NCBI RefSeq assembly: GCF_003097315.1
Contig: NZ_QDDL01000001.1
Span: 248,001-312,000, forward strand
Direction of reading: 5' to 3'
Length of the DNA stretch: 64,000 nucleotides
Source: Pelagibaculum spongiae
Lineage (GTDB): Bacteria; Pseudomonadota; Gammaproteobacteria; Enterobacterales; Pelagibaculaceae
Shown here: positions 16,518-25,675 of the stretch, in pieces
Position numbering within the stretch: position 1 is the first letter of the stretch
Layout: the number at the start of each line of letters is the position of its first letter
Position numbers and translations under genes: made by a program
The notes under the pieces: model-generated
Database searches by the model: none
Seen by the model: only the letters and a program-made list of their open reading frames with translations
Told to the model about the DNA's origin: nothing

Positions 16518-18785
16518 TTATTTTATAAGGCCAGAGAAAAGGCTTTTTAGATCATCGTCAGTAAACTTTTCCTCGGCGATATCAGTAGAAGGCTGATAAG
16601 ATGCTCTTTGTTCAGATGGATCATCTTCTTCTTCCAGTTCATAAATACGATCTTGAACAATAGCCTTTGCTTGATCGGGGTTATGACCAGTAATGTTTGC
16701 AAGTGAAGTTAAAAAATTAATATGCTCTGTAAGCTCATCCTCTGTATATTTATCGCTGATAGCATCAGTCGTCTCCGTAAACTCATAGTTAACCGCATTG
16801 TCGACAGCACTATCGACATGATCAGCCTCACCATGAGGTATATACTCATTAACTTTCTCAACAATTGATACTAATTCATCTGAAGGAATTCCTTCAGCAA
16901 ATACATTGACAATTTTACCTTCAATCGCGAGCAATAATTGAGGCTTTAGGTGGTCGTCGTCGATATAGTTGTTAATTTTCCAGTGCAGTTCAGGTAGTTC
17001 CGGCCCATCTCGCCAAGAGACCAAATCAAGAGAATTAGTTTGAAGTAGGCTAAGCATTGTCTCAAGAAAAAATTCATCTTGTGAGCATTCCCACCAGCGA
17101 AATAGTAAGACTGCCCTTTCGGAAAGTGGAAGGTCGTCGCGGTGTAAGAATGTAGAACCATTTTTTTCTACACGTTCATAAGTTGGTGTTACAGCTATGT
17201 TGCGAGCAAAGCCCTTTAGGCATGATACAAAAAAGCGCTGATCTTCTTCGTGTGTTCCAAATACATCTATAATATGATCCCATAGATGGTCAACCCAGTC
17301 GGATCGACTTGCGGCGTTAAGTAATAACTCTAAAAGCTCTTTATTGGTAAGATATGATTTAAGGAAGTCTCTAAGAGATGGATTAATAAATGTTACCGAG
17401 TTGCTCGCAATCGAAATAAAACCTGATTCCAGTGTTCGCAAAGCTTCTTCAAAATCATTTGGATCAATCGGTTGTGAGTAAAATAAACATACTTCGCGGT
17501 GAGCCTTTAAATAATTAGCTCTAAGAATTTCAATGCTCTGTCCGTACTGGCTACCAAAAAATAAAGTGATCAAAAGATTCTGACACTTCATGTCAAGATT
17601 TTTAAAAGGCTTGCTCCAAATAAGGTCAGGGTTTTCTAAGGCGGAATAGATATATTTTGGGTAATCATCTGGCTCAACACGATCAAGGCAATCACTGGAT
17701 ACCGAAGCTATAACACGGGGGTTATAGTTCTTATGATCCACTATTTTTCTCAGCCAATCATCTTCAAGCAAGGATAAAAAGTGCTGCTGAGAAAGCCCTG
17801 AGGCCAACAAATGATTAAAAAAGATATGCGATTTTATTTTTCGCGTATATGCACCAATATCTAGTAAATATTTAGCCAATTGAAGCCGCCGATCATCAAC
17901 ATGATCGGACAATCTTCTAGCCTCCTCAAATATATGCGCCCGTGTAGTAAGAATAAACCTAGTATTTTTAGATGTCCTTACCCGTTTAACAAATATTGAT
18001 AGTGCCGTATCTCGCTGAAGAAGGGATTGTCGATCAAGTTCAATTCGTCCAAGAAAGTCATCAAAGAAAAAGACTGTTGGCTTGTCATCTTCAATTTTGG
18101 CGAAGCCGTCTTCCAACGAGTTTATTGCATAAAACATCCATCCGTCGTTTAAATAGTTGTAGGCCACCATTTTTGCTAAAGTTGTCTTTCCTACACCCGG
18201 CGGCCCTGAAACAATTAATATTTTTTCTTCTTCTAGTTTTTCAATAGCTTCATCGAAACTCGGGTTGCGAGCATAAACCCTAAGGTCTTCTAAAAGTTCA
18301 GCTTTCGTTGCCTGTGTGTAGGCTTCAAGTCCAGACTGTAAAATTCGTTCAAGAACAACCGTACTTGATAACCAGAGTTTGATGTGCGATTTTTCTATGC
18401 TTGGGTTTCTTCTCAGCGCACCTTCGATGTCCTCGCGCCCCCATATGTCATCAGGCTGTGTTAGTAGATCGCCGAAAATAGTGACGAGTTCATCGGTTTT
18501 TTTAGGGGTCAGAGATTGAGATGTAAAAAACAAGTAGCGTTTTGGTGCAAGTTTTTTTATCTTCTCCACTTCTTTTTTTGCAGCCGTTTTTAGAGAAGAA
18601 AAGGCTGAACCCTCATAATGCTTGCACTGTAGTATCACTGTTCCGTCGCCCAGAGAATGGCGTCCATCTATCCCACCATCAGGTCCGGATCCAAATGCTG
18701 AAAAGCGTTTTTCGGTTTCAACCTGTGCAAGGTCGCGACAAAGGTCTTCAAAATCAATAGGGGATAGGTTTTCTAGTCTGGACAT
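16518..18785 (-). CDS. Mrr-like nuclease fused to a STAND NTPase, candidate single-gene antiphage protein
   Basis: 755 aa in three parts. Residues about 1-130: PD-(D/E)XK nuclease of the Mrr type, with GPDGGIDG (residues 34-41) and ILQCKHY (QxK at 53-55). Residues about 150-400: P-loop STAND NTPase (nSTAND3-like) with Walker A GPPGVGKTT at 194-202, Walker B TVFFFDDFLG around 239-246, and FILTTRAHIFEEA as a sensor-like segment. The rest is a helical C-terminus probably acting as sensor, ending in a very acidic tail (EDELTEHINF, EEEDDPSEQ). The start is ATG 18785 with AGGAAACTA upstream; a GTG ten codons earlier lacks a site. STAND proteins of this architecture sense a phage component and oligomerise to activate the effector; that role is inferred here. 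It is bracketed by direct repeats and sits beside a RAYT. Confidence 0.82.
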   Translation of the reverse strand: MSRLENLSPIDFEDLCRDLAQVETEKRFSAFGSGPDGGIDGRHSLGDGTVILQCKHYEGSAFSSLKTAAKKEVEKIKKLAPKRYLFFTSQSLTPKKTDELVTIFGDLLTQPDDIWGREDIEGALRRNPSIEKSHIKLWLSSTVVLERILQSGLEAYTQATKAELLEDLRVYARNPSFDEAIEKLEEEKILIVSGPPGVGKTTLAKMVAYNYLNDGWMFYAINSLEDGFAKIEDDKPTVFFFDDFLGRIELDRQSLLQRDTALSIFVKRVRTSKNTRFILTTRAHIFEEARRLSDHVDDRRLQLAKYLLDIGAYTRKIKSHIFFNHLLASGLSQQHFLSLLEDDWLRKIVDHKNYNPRVIASVSSDCLDRVEPDDYPKYIYSALENPDLIWSKPFKNLDMKCQNLLITLFFGSQYGQSIEILRANYLKAHREVCLFYSQPIDPNDFEEALRTLESGFISIASNSVTFINPSLRDFLKSYLTNKELLELLLNAASRSDWVDHLWDHIIDVFGTHEEDQRFFVSCLKGFARNIAVTPTYERVEKNGSTFLHRDDLPLSERAVLLFRWWECSQDEFFLETMLSLLQTNSLDLVSWRDGPELPELHWKINNYIDDDHLKPQLLLAIEGKIVNVFAEGIPSDELVSIVEKVNEYIPHGEADHVDSAVDNAVNYEFTETTDAISDKYTEDELTEHINFLTSLANITGHNPDQAKAIVQDRIYELEEEDDPSEQRASYQPSTDIAEEKFTDDDLKSLFSGLIK

Positions 18786-18887
18786 TAGTTTCCTAAAAAT
18801 TTCAGTAGCGTACACTCAGGTCAATATTTACCATGACAATTCTTGAGTTTTAATAATGTCCGCTATGGGGACTTAGCACAATCATCG

Positions 18888-19100
18888 TATAACAGCTTAA
18901 TAGTATGCATACTCGATATACTGGTTATGCAGTATATCGATATATTAACAACAACCTGAAATTCAATTGGTTTTCCTTTAACCAGCTAATTTTGGCCTCA
19001 AAACCGCGCATGCCTATTATCCCAAAATAACAGGTTTTTCGTTATTTCGAAACGCCGCCACAGCAACCAACTGATTCAAAAGTAAGTTAGCTGAAAGCAG
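18888..19100 (+). repeat. Degenerate direct repeat, copy B (right bracket of STAND module)
   Basis: Partner of 14701-14915 in the same orientation, 4186-4187 bp away. It contains AATAACAGGTTTTTCGTTATT (19026-19046), a small inverted repeat also seen in weaker form in copy A. Similarity runs along most of both copies without large gaps, but is degenerate. Confidence 0.6.
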
Positions 19101-19114
19101 GCAAACCCCGCAGT

Positions 19115-19262
19115 TACCATCCGTGGCGCTTGGATCCCGGCTTCCCTGCTCGGGATGACGCGGAGGCAAACAATACTCTTGAGCGTTTGCTGCCTGCGTC
19201 GCCCTAATCGGTACATCTGCCCGTGTACTTCCCTGCTTAGAATGACGGGTTCGGAGCATACC
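19115..19262. repeat. REP-like GC-rich repeat element
   Basis: Contains the CCCTGCTCGGGATGACG and CCCTGCTTAGAATGACGGG words seen in opposite orientation in the element at 13981-14085. Open frames across it on the minus strand are artefacts of the GC-rich repeat. Confidence 0.55.
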
Positions 19263-19315
19263 GAAGGGCTTGCCATCCAATCACATCGAGCTGCTGCAAT
19301 TTGTTGCACCATAAA

Positions 19316-19355
19316 AAAAACGGCAGGTTAATAATTAAATTAACCTGCCGTTTTT
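19316..19355. terminator. Strong bidirectional terminator after the DUF455 gene
   Basis: Stem AAAAACGGCAGGTTAA / TTAACCTGCCGTTTTT with an 8-nt loop, flanked by A8 and T5. It lies 28 bp past the stop codon of the minus-strand DUF455 gene and ends that operon. Confidence 0.92.
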
Positions 19356-19382
19356 ATTCAAGCATTGGAACCAACTATAAAG

Positions 19383-20204
19383 CTAAGCGCTTTTCGGTCG
19401 GCGCATTGCTTGGTCTAATTCGTTAATCAATTGCATTTCTTCTTTCGTAAAACCTGCCTCCAAGCGGGCTGCTTCATTAAAAGGACCACGAATAGATACC
19501 GGGCAAGTTGATAGCAGTTCTTTAAAGGTGGCTAGCGGGTTGAGTTCTCGTTGACGACACAACCAGCCATACCAGCGGTTACCGACTTCTACATGGCCAA
19601 TTTCATCATCCAGAATACGCTGCAGACTAGCAACCAACTCCATTTCCCCTATTGAGGTCAGCTTTTTTATAATGCCCGGCGTTACATCCAGGCCACGCGC
19701 TTCCATCAGCCGAGGCACTAGCGCCATTCGGTGCATTGGGTCATGCGCTGTGTCCATTGCCATTCGCCATAGACCACCGTGGGCAGGCAGATCACCATAA
19801 TCACGGCCATAACGGCGCAAGTGTTCGCGCAGCATTAAAAAATGCTCAGCTTCTTCTCGGGCCACTTCTAACCAATCGGAATAATAAGGGTCTGGCATAC
19901 CAGAAAAACGACAAATCGCATCGAGCGCTAAATTAATTGCATTAAATTCGATATGGGCCAATGAATGAATCAGGCCAATTCGCCCTTCTTCAGAACCTAA
20001 AGAACGAGAAGCCAATTGCGATGGCTCGACTAGAACCGGTCGAGTCGGCCGACCGGGTTGATCGAGTGAGGCATGTGATTCACCAGAAAAAAGGGTTAAT
20101 TCACCTGCTAGCCATTGGTTTTCCAGTTGAAATACCAGCGAGCATTTTTCATCGCACTCACTGCTTTGCAGGGCTTCAAATGCCCCTTGTTGCATGTTGG
20201 TCAT
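19383..20204 (-). CDS. DUF455 ferritin-like protein
   Basis: 273-aa cytoplasmic protein of the DUF455 ferritin-like family. A four-helix di-metal site is suggested by LAHIEFNAINLALD (Glu and nearby His), EVAREEAEHFLMLREHL (ExxH) and LDDEIGHVEVGNRWY (ExxH). The substrate is unknown; some family members are annotated as tRNA-modifying MiaE-like hydroxylases, but I see nothing to assign that here. The ATG overlaps the stop of the transglutaminase gene by one base (TAATG), with GGAG 7 nt upstream, so it is the last, translationally coupled gene of the moxR operon. Confidence 0.85.
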   Translation of the reverse strand: MTNMQQGAFEALQSSECDEKCSLVFQLENQWLAGELTLFSGESHASLDQPGRPTRPVLVEPSQLASRSLGSEEGRIGLIHSLAHIEFNAINLALDAICRFSGMPDPYYSDWLEVAREEAEHFLMLREHLRRYGRDYGDLPAHGGLWRMAMDTAHDPMHRMALVPRLMEARGLDVTPGIIKKLTSIGEMELVASLQRILDDEIGHVEVGNRWYGWLCRQRELNPLATFKELLSTCPVSIRGPFNEAARLEAGFTKEEMQLINELDQAMRRPKSA

Positions 20205-22186
20205 TAGAAACTCCGCACGCCCTTTTTCAGCGAGCGAACTAGTTCAGTTCTCTGCTTTGCCTGTGCAGGCAAATATCTCAGCTGAATATAGAGATTTGTT
20301 ATTTTATCGATTTGGGCATCTTTTTCGGGCCATTGCTCAATTAACCGCAGCTGGAAATCAATCGGCCCTTCGTTAGATAGTCGCGTAACACCGCGTCTGG
20401 CGCATTTACGACAAAATGCCTGATACGCCATGGATTCTGCTGATAATTTTTCTCGGCCAAGCAACAAGGCAGACAAAGCAACCATTGAAGCTATTCCCAT
20501 AAAGGCAGCAAACAGCGCAGCGAGTTGCCAAGGCTTTAACGTATCTAAACCGAAATATTTTAAAAATTCATTTTGCCTCTGATGGTCGTAGCCAATTAGC
20601 CAACGGTTATAACTGTTATTGACCGAATCCCAAGCCAGCCGTGCACCATTAAACCAACTGTCGCGAATTGCGGTTTCAAAGAATGAACTTTGGTAACCCG
20701 GATCACGTTGTTCTAATGCCTCTTCAACCGACTGCAACACCCGCTCTGGCGCGACCGCACCGGTTGGGTCAATTCGAGTCCAGCCAGTACCGGGCAGCCA
20801 AGATTCAACCCAGGCATGGGCATCACGCTGACGAACAATCAGGTAATTACCGACCGGATTATATTCACCACCGAGATAACCAGAAACCAAGCGCGTTGGC
20901 AGGCCAACTTCTCGTAAAATAACCGCCATTGCACTGGCATAGTGGCCACAAAAACCGCGTCGGCTATCAAACAAAAATTCATCTACTGGATTGTTGCCTA
21001 ATCGTGGTGGCTCAAGGGTGTAATAAAATGGCTGCTGGTTAAACCACGCCAATACCTGCCTGACAAACTGTTGCGGATTAGGATATTTCTTAAACATATC
21101 CCGGGCGAATTGCCGAGTTTGTTCAGCATAACCATCAGGTAATTGGGTTTCCAAATCTAATTCAAAATCACTAATCGAACCAGCCATTCGATAAGACGGG
21201 TAAGAAAGCAATTGATACAAAATCGGCAAATGCAATTTACTATTGGCTTGAATATTACCGCCATAAGCTGCTGTGGCATCTAATGGCACGCCCGAAGGCC
21301 GATCGAGCGCAAACATCCAACGCTGCTCGGTGGCACCCAGTGTTATTTCATATTCATAAGCCGGGCCAGTTGGCGTTAGTTGATGCAACGACTGAAGCTG
21401 GCCAAGGTAATATTCCTGAAGCTGCTTAGCCCGCGGCGCCCGCCGCCAGCGCACACCATCAAACTCAGATAACACCATTGCCCGCCAATAAAGATCGCTT
21501 CTAGCAGGTCGTTCGCCAAAGAATTTAGCGCGAAATGCCACTTCATTGGTTTTGCTTAAACGAGAAAAATCACCCGGCGACACTTGGTCAGACAAACCAA
21601 CCTTGGCCGATGATTCTTTCCAAATACTCCACAAGGGCGTTGATAGCCGAGGGAAAATTAAAAATAGCACCACCGCTAATGGCAGCGATTGCAGCACCAA
21701 GCCACCACTTAATTTCAGCCCGGCTTTCCAACTAAATTCTGCCCGGCCATTAACGCTAATTAATCCCATAGTGATCAACCAGATAGACAGCAGCAAATAC
21801 GCGCCCATCAGTAAGGTTTGATCAAACAGGAATAAAGTTAAAATTAGAAAATAACTGGTGCAGGCCAATACAAAACCATCACGGGAGTTTTTTAATTCCC
21901 ATAATTTTAATGCCGCCATCACCAATAAAAATGAGGCTGCGCCTTCTAGCTTGCCCGAGCCAGATAAGGTCATGCCACTGGCAACCAAGCCAACAATTAC
22001 CAGCAGAGGTTTAATTTTTTTACCCGGTAGCGGCCAGTTATTGCGCAGGCGAAACCATTGCCATAGGGCACCAACACCCCAAATAACCGTTACTAACCAG
22101 GAGAATCGAAAAAAGTGCGGCAACAAAACCACACCCTGCAAAACGATTAATCGTTGGATTTGTTGTTGGCTTAAATTACCTTGCAT
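20204..22186 (-). CDS. tgpA: Membrane transglutaminase-like protein (TgpA type)
   Basis: 660-aa inner-membrane protein. The N-terminal 190 residues form a bundle of membrane helices (DUF3488 type). The periplasmic transglutaminase-like domain follows, with the Cys-His-Asp triad in DSRRGFCGHYASAMA, RQRDAHAWVESW and WTRIDPTGAV. A last membrane helix (LAALFAAFMGIASMVALSALLL) precedes a cytoplasmic tail. The ATG at 22186, preceded by GGAGGCGGTTAAT, overlaps the end of the DUF58 gene by 11 bp and is preferred over an upstream TTG. It is similar in layout to Pseudomonas aeruginosa TgpA, an essential protein encoded in the same moxR-DUF58-transglutaminase order. Confidence 0.9.
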   Translation of the reverse strand: MQGNLSQQQIQRLIVLQGVVLLPHFFRFSWLVTVIWGVGALWQWFRLRNNWPLPGKKIKPLLVIVGLVASGMTLSGSGKLEGAASFLLVMAALKLWELKNSRDGFVLACTSYFLILTLFLFDQTLLMGAYLLLSIWLITMGLISVNGRAEFSWKAGLKLSGGLVLQSLPLAVVLFLIFPRLSTPLWSIWKESSAKVGLSDQVSPGDFSRLSKTNEVAFRAKFFGERPARSDLYWRAMVLSEFDGVRWRRAPRAKQLQEYYLGQLQSLHQLTPTGPAYEYEITLGATEQRWMFALDRPSGVPLDATAAYGGNIQANSKLHLPILYQLLSYPSYRMAGSISDFELDLETQLPDGYAEQTRQFARDMFKKYPNPQQFVRQVLAWFNQQPFYYTLEPPRLGNNPVDEFLFDSRRGFCGHYASAMAVILREVGLPTRLVSGYLGGEYNPVGNYLIVRQRDAHAWVESWLPGTGWTRIDPTGAVAPERVLQSVEEALEQRDPGYQSSFFETAIRDSWFNGARLAWDSVNNSYNRWLIGYDHQRQNEFLKYFGLDTLKPWQLAALFAAFMGIASMVALSALLLGREKLSAESMAYQAFCRKCARRGVTRLSNEGPIDFQLRLIEQWPEKDAQIDKITNLYIQLRYLPAQAKQRTELVRSLKKGVRSF

Positions 22187-23156
22187 TATTAACCGCCTCC
22201 ACTTTATGGGATTCGGCAGTGCCACCTTCAAAAAGCGCTAGCGCCTGCAAACATTGTTTGAAATGTTTTTTGCTAGATGCTGGGCCTAATGTGGTGCCGG
22301 GTAATTTCATTCCGTAAATTAAATTACGTCGATCAGCTTCTAATATTTGCCAAGTCAAATAACTCAAACGTCGCTCAACGGCTATGCCAGAAAATGCATC
22401 CCATTCGAACCACATGTCGTCACTAACTGCAGCGTCAAATACTTTAGTGAACAATCCCTTCTCACTGGCCAAAGCTTTCCAGGCCAAATGACGCGGTGAA
22501 TCACCAAAATGATAAGGGCGCATGCCTTGATAATCTTCCTGGCCCGGAGTTGGGTTAGGTTTGTCACCATCACCTCCTCCTCGTTGCGCTAAACGCTCTG
22601 GCGGTGCTAACGGGTGCGGATAAACTAAAACTTGAGAGGATAAATTCTGCCAGCTCCAGGCACGAATCAACCCCATTGGAAAATCTGTTTCCACTTCTAA
22701 TGGCGGCGCTTGTAACCAGCCTCTTTTACTGGCGGCCACTTCAATATCGACCACTTCTCGACCACCTCGCAGATGATCCAGATTTTTCCAATATTCAGAA
22801 ATTCGAAATCTTAATTGCTGGCGGCCTTTTCGTGGTGATTCAACCACCAATTGAAAACTAGCTAAATCGCCAACAAAACAGGCTCTACCTGAATTAAGCG
22901 ATAGTTTTAATCCAGATAAATTTCGGTAGGTATAAACAATGGTTGAATGTAATAAACTACCCAGAATAAATGTCATCACATAAGCGAGACTTTTTTGGTA
23001 GTTCATTGCCGCCAAAAGCATCAGCAACAATAAAATAATAAATACCGCGCCGCGTGCATTGGGCAGCACATAAATACAGCGGTGATTTAAAATTGCCTGA
23101 GCAGATTGCGGCGCTCGACGCAATGCCCAGCGCCTGACTCGCGTAGCAAAACTCAT
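22176..23156 (-). CDS. DUF58 family membrane protein
   Basis: 326 aa. Two adjacent membrane helices near residues 35-75 (AVFIILLLLMLLAAM; AYVMTFILGSLLHSTIVY) are followed by a soluble domain ending in the DUF58 signature region: ERLAQRGGGDGDKPNPTPG, then EDYQGMRPYHFGDSPRHLAWKALA. DUF58 proteins partner MoxR ATPases and are thought to assemble or regulate membrane complexes. It starts inside the stop of moxR (ATGA overlap) and overlaps tgpA by 11 bp, so these three are one coupled operon. Confidence 0.9.
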   Translation of the reverse strand: MSFATRVRRWALRRAPQSAQAILNHRCIYVLPNARGAVFIILLLLMLLAAMNYQKSLAYVMTFILGSLLHSTIVYTYRNLSGLKLSLNSGRACFVGDLASFQLVVESPRKGRQQLRFRISEYWKNLDHLRGGREVVDIEVAASKRGWLQAPPLEVETDFPMGLIRAWSWQNLSSQVLVYPHPLAPPERLAQRGGGDGDKPNPTPGQEDYQGMRPYHFGDSPRHLAWKALASEKGLFTKVFDAAVSDDMWFEWDAFSGIAVERRLSYLTWQILEADRRNLIYGMKLPGTTLGPASSKKHFKQCLQALALFEGGTAESHKVEAVNNAR

Positions 23157-24100
23157 AGATTAACCGACACCGCCTGCAGCAGGTTTTCAATTCCCTGATG
23201 ATCCAAGCTGGCACTTCGACCATCTACCGGTTGTAACCGGTGTGATAACACACAGGGCACCACCGCTTTAATATCTTCTGGCAACATATGATTGCGACCA
23301 TCGAGAAATGCCCAGGCTTTAGCCGCAGCCAATAAAGACAAACCACCACGTGGTGAAATACCGGCGCGATATTCACCCGACTGGCGAGTATAAGCCAAAA
23401 TTTGTTGCAGATAATCCAACACCGCATCACTGGCAAACACTTCACTGACCTGCTGTTGGAAATCAAGCAATTGCTGCTGATTCAACACCGCTTGCAAATC
23501 GGTCATCATATGTTTTCGATTACGGCCAGATAGAATCTCTCTTTCTGCCTTATGATCGGGATAACCCAATTCGATCCGCATTAAAAAACGGTCCAACTGA
23601 GATTCCGGCAAAGCAAAGGTACCGCTTTGTTCAATCGGGTTTTGCGTTGCGACAACAAAAAACGGCTCTGGTAACTGGCGCGTTTCACCTTCAACCGTTA
23701 CCTGCCCTTCTTCCATCGCTTCCAATAAAGCACTTTGTGCTTTTGGCGTGGCGCGGTTAATTTCATCAGCCAACATTAGCTGAGTGAAAACCGGCCCGGG
23801 ATGAAAACTAAAACTGGCGGTATTACGGTCGTAAATTGAAACGCCGGTAATATCTGCCGGTAACAAGTCACTGGTAAATTGCAGTCGCTGGAAATCCAGA
23901 TGCATCACTTTAGCCAAGGCATGTGCCAAGGTAGTTTTTCCCATGCCCGGCAAATCTTCTACCAGCAAATGGCCTCTGGCCAATATACAGGCGAGAGACA
24001 ATCTGACCTGTCGTGACTTACCTACCACGATTTGATCAAGGTGCTTCAAAACTTCAATGAGTGCCGACGGTGTTTCTTTTTTATCTGCCAATAAGCGCAT
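23153..24100 (-). CDS. MoxR-family AAA+ ATPase
   Basis: 315-aa cytoplasmic AAA+ chaperone. Walker A is DLPGMGKTT (residues 49-57), Walker B LMLADEIN (Asp112, Glu113), followed by the family-specific NRATPKAQSALLEAMEEGQVT. Sensor 1 is FFVVATQNP and the arginine-finger region LPESQLDRFLMR. It is the first gene of the moxR-DUF58-tgpA-DUF455 operon, and overlaps the DUF58 gene by 4 bp. Confidence 0.94.
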   Translation of the reverse strand: MRLLADKKETPSALIEVLKHLDQIVVGKSRQVRLSLACILARGHLLVEDLPGMGKTTLAHALAKVMHLDFQRLQFTSDLLPADITGVSIYDRNTASFSFHPGPVFTQLMLADEINRATPKAQSALLEAMEEGQVTVEGETRQLPEPFFVVATQNPIEQSGTFALPESQLDRFLMRIELGYPDHKAEREILSGRNRKHMMTDLQAVLNQQQLLDFQQQVSEVFASDAVLDYLQQILAYTRQSGEYRAGISPRGGLSLLAAAKAWAFLDGRNHMLPEDIKAVVPCVLSHRLQPVDGRSASLDHQGIENLLQAVSVNL

Positions 24101-24128
24101 CTACAGACATTCCTTATTCAGGCTGCGC

Positions 24129-24168
24129 AGTCTCACAGGAGACCATGAATTTTATCTTCTGTGAGACT
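24129..24168. promoter_or_regulatory. Inverted repeat between metZ and moxR
   Basis: 10-bp perfect arms AGTCTCACAG / CTGTGAGACT separated by 20 bp. It lies downstream of... on the minus strand it is between the moxR promoter region's upstream gene metZ (start side) and moxR start, so it is either a regulatory palindrome for moxR or a leader hairpin. No T-run follows, so a terminator is unlikely. GCTGCGC also occurs as a direct repeat on both sides (about 24123 and 24172). Confidence 0.35.
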
Positions 24169-24203
24169 CTAGCTGCGCAAACATGTAAATGATGTGAATC
24201 GAC

Positions 24204-25406
24204 TCAAACTGCGGACAAACCTTTTGCGATATCCGCCTGCAAATCTTCTAAAGCTTCTAAACCGACAGCAATTCTAACCAAACCTTGGTGAATTCCTGCT
24301 TGCTGACGCGCTTCTTCTGTCAACCGACCATGGGTGGTGGTTGAGGGATGGGTCACCGTGGTTCGGACATCGCCTAAATTGGCAGTCAAACTCATCAACT
24401 GAACATTGTTGATAAAACGGAACGCTGCTTCACGGCCGCCTTTGACTTCAAAAGACACCACACCACCAAAATATTTTTGCTGCTTTTTAGCCAGCTGATG
24501 GTGTGGGTGACTTTCCAATCCAGGAAAATTAACTGTTTCGATTTGCGGTTGCTGTTCAAGCCACCGGGCTAATTCTAATGCCTGGTTACAAATATATGGC
24601 ATCCGCAGTGGCAGTGTTTCCAGCCCCTTGAGGAATACCCAGGCATTAAATGGACTCATGCTCGGGCCACAAGTTCGCACGATATTAAAAACTTCATCAA
24701 TTAAGTCTTGGCTGCCACAAACCGCGCCACCAATACAACGGCCTTGGCCATCGAGATATTTGGTTGCTGAATGCACGACCAAATCTGCACCTAACTCAAG
24801 TGGCTTTTGCAAAATAGGCGTGCAAAAACAGTTGTCTACCACCAGCAATGCATTGGCTGCCTTAGCAATTTTTGAAATCTCTGGAATATCACCCAGCACC
24901 CCTAAAGGATTGGACGGGCTTTCCAAAAACAGCATTTTAGTTTCTGGACGAATACCGGCTTGCCATTGCTCTAGATTCGCCACTTCGACATAACTGGTTT
25001 CAATACCAAACTTGCTAAAAACCTTATCGAACAACGAAGGTACTGAACCAAATAATTCTTTGGATGCCAGAATGTGATCGCCCTGCTTGAGCAGGCCCAT
25101 ACATAAAGCTGTAATTGCTGCCATGCCCGATGCAGTGGCCACACAAGCCTCGGCAGATTCCATCGCCGCTAAACGGCGTTCAAACGCCTGAACGGTTGGA
25201 TTGGTAAAACGGGAATAAACATTACCTGGCTGGTCGCCAGCAAAAGTAGCTGCAGCATGCTCTGCACTTTCAAAACTGAAACTGGAATTGAGGAACAATG
25301 CCTCAGAGTTTTCCATTTGATCCGTTTTTTCAACACCGGCTCGCAGCGCTACCGTTTGCTCTTGCCAAGCCGATGGATTGAATGGTTCTGTCTCACTACT
25401 TTTCAC
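24204..25406 (-). CDS. metZ: O-succinylhomoserine sulfhydrylase
   Basis: PLP enzyme making homocysteine directly from O-succinylhomoserine and sulfide in methionine synthesis. 400 aa of the Cys/Met metabolism PLP family: YSRFTNPTVQAFERRLA, the SGMAAI loop, LVVDNCFCTPILQKPLELGADLVVHSATKYLDG with the PLP lysine at 216, and DVRTTVTHPSTTTHGRLT near the C-terminus. The purF-metZ neighbourhood is the one seen in pseudomonads and supports metZ over metB. The start appears to be GTG at 25406, preceded by GAGATGAG. Confidence 0.92.
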   Translation of the reverse strand: MKSSETEPFNPSAWQEQTVALRAGVEKTDQMENSEALFLNSSFSFESAEHAAATFAGDQPGNVYSRFTNPTVQAFERRLAAMESAEACVATASGMAAITALCMGLLKQGDHILASKELFGSVPSLFDKVFSKFGIETSYVEVANLEQWQAGIRPETKMLFLESPSNPLGVLGDIPEISKIAKAANALLVVDNCFCTPILQKPLELGADLVVHSATKYLDGQGRCIGGAVCGSQDLIDEVFNIVRTCGPSMSPFNAWVFLKGLETLPLRMPYICNQALELARWLEQQPQIETVNFPGLESHPHHQLAKKQQKYFGGVVSFEVKGGREAAFRFINNVQLMSLTANLGDVRTTVTHPSTTTHGRLTEEARQQAGIHQGLVRIAVGLEALEDLQADIAKGLSAV

Positions 25407-25461
25407 GACTCATCTCACAGCTAATCTTTGCAACGAATTAACACAGCAAATAAAAATACAC

Positions 25462-25492
25462 ATGGGTCGATTGGATTATCCAACCGACCCAT
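25462..25492. terminator. Hairpin downstream of purF
   Basis: Stem ATGGGTCG.TTGGA / TCCAA.CGACCCAT with one mismatch and a 3-nt loop. On the minus strand it is followed by TGTGTATTTTTATTT, a loose T-rich tract, so it may end the purF transcript before metZ. The small plus-strand open frame crossing this spacer does not look coding. Confidence 0.55.
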
Positions 25493-25675
25493 ATCAAAAA
25501 ACAAATACCGTCATCACCGAGAATTTAAAGCCATACCTCGATATAGGTTTGATGAGCTTTAAGCGAAATCAGACTTTTAACCAACATAAAGTTACTTTCT
25601 GTCTGATTGCGCCTGCGGCTTATCAAACCTACAACATTAAATACAGCCATCAGCCAAGCGACCGGTAATTAAATT

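Noticed and set aside
19017..19312. Two overlapping minus-strand frames
   Set aside because: They lie in a GC-rich REP-like repeat and have low-complexity Arg-rich translations typical of such DNA.
25378..25668. 96-aa plus-strand frame upstream of metZ
   Set aside because: Overlaps the metZ start and the hairpin; composition does not look coding.
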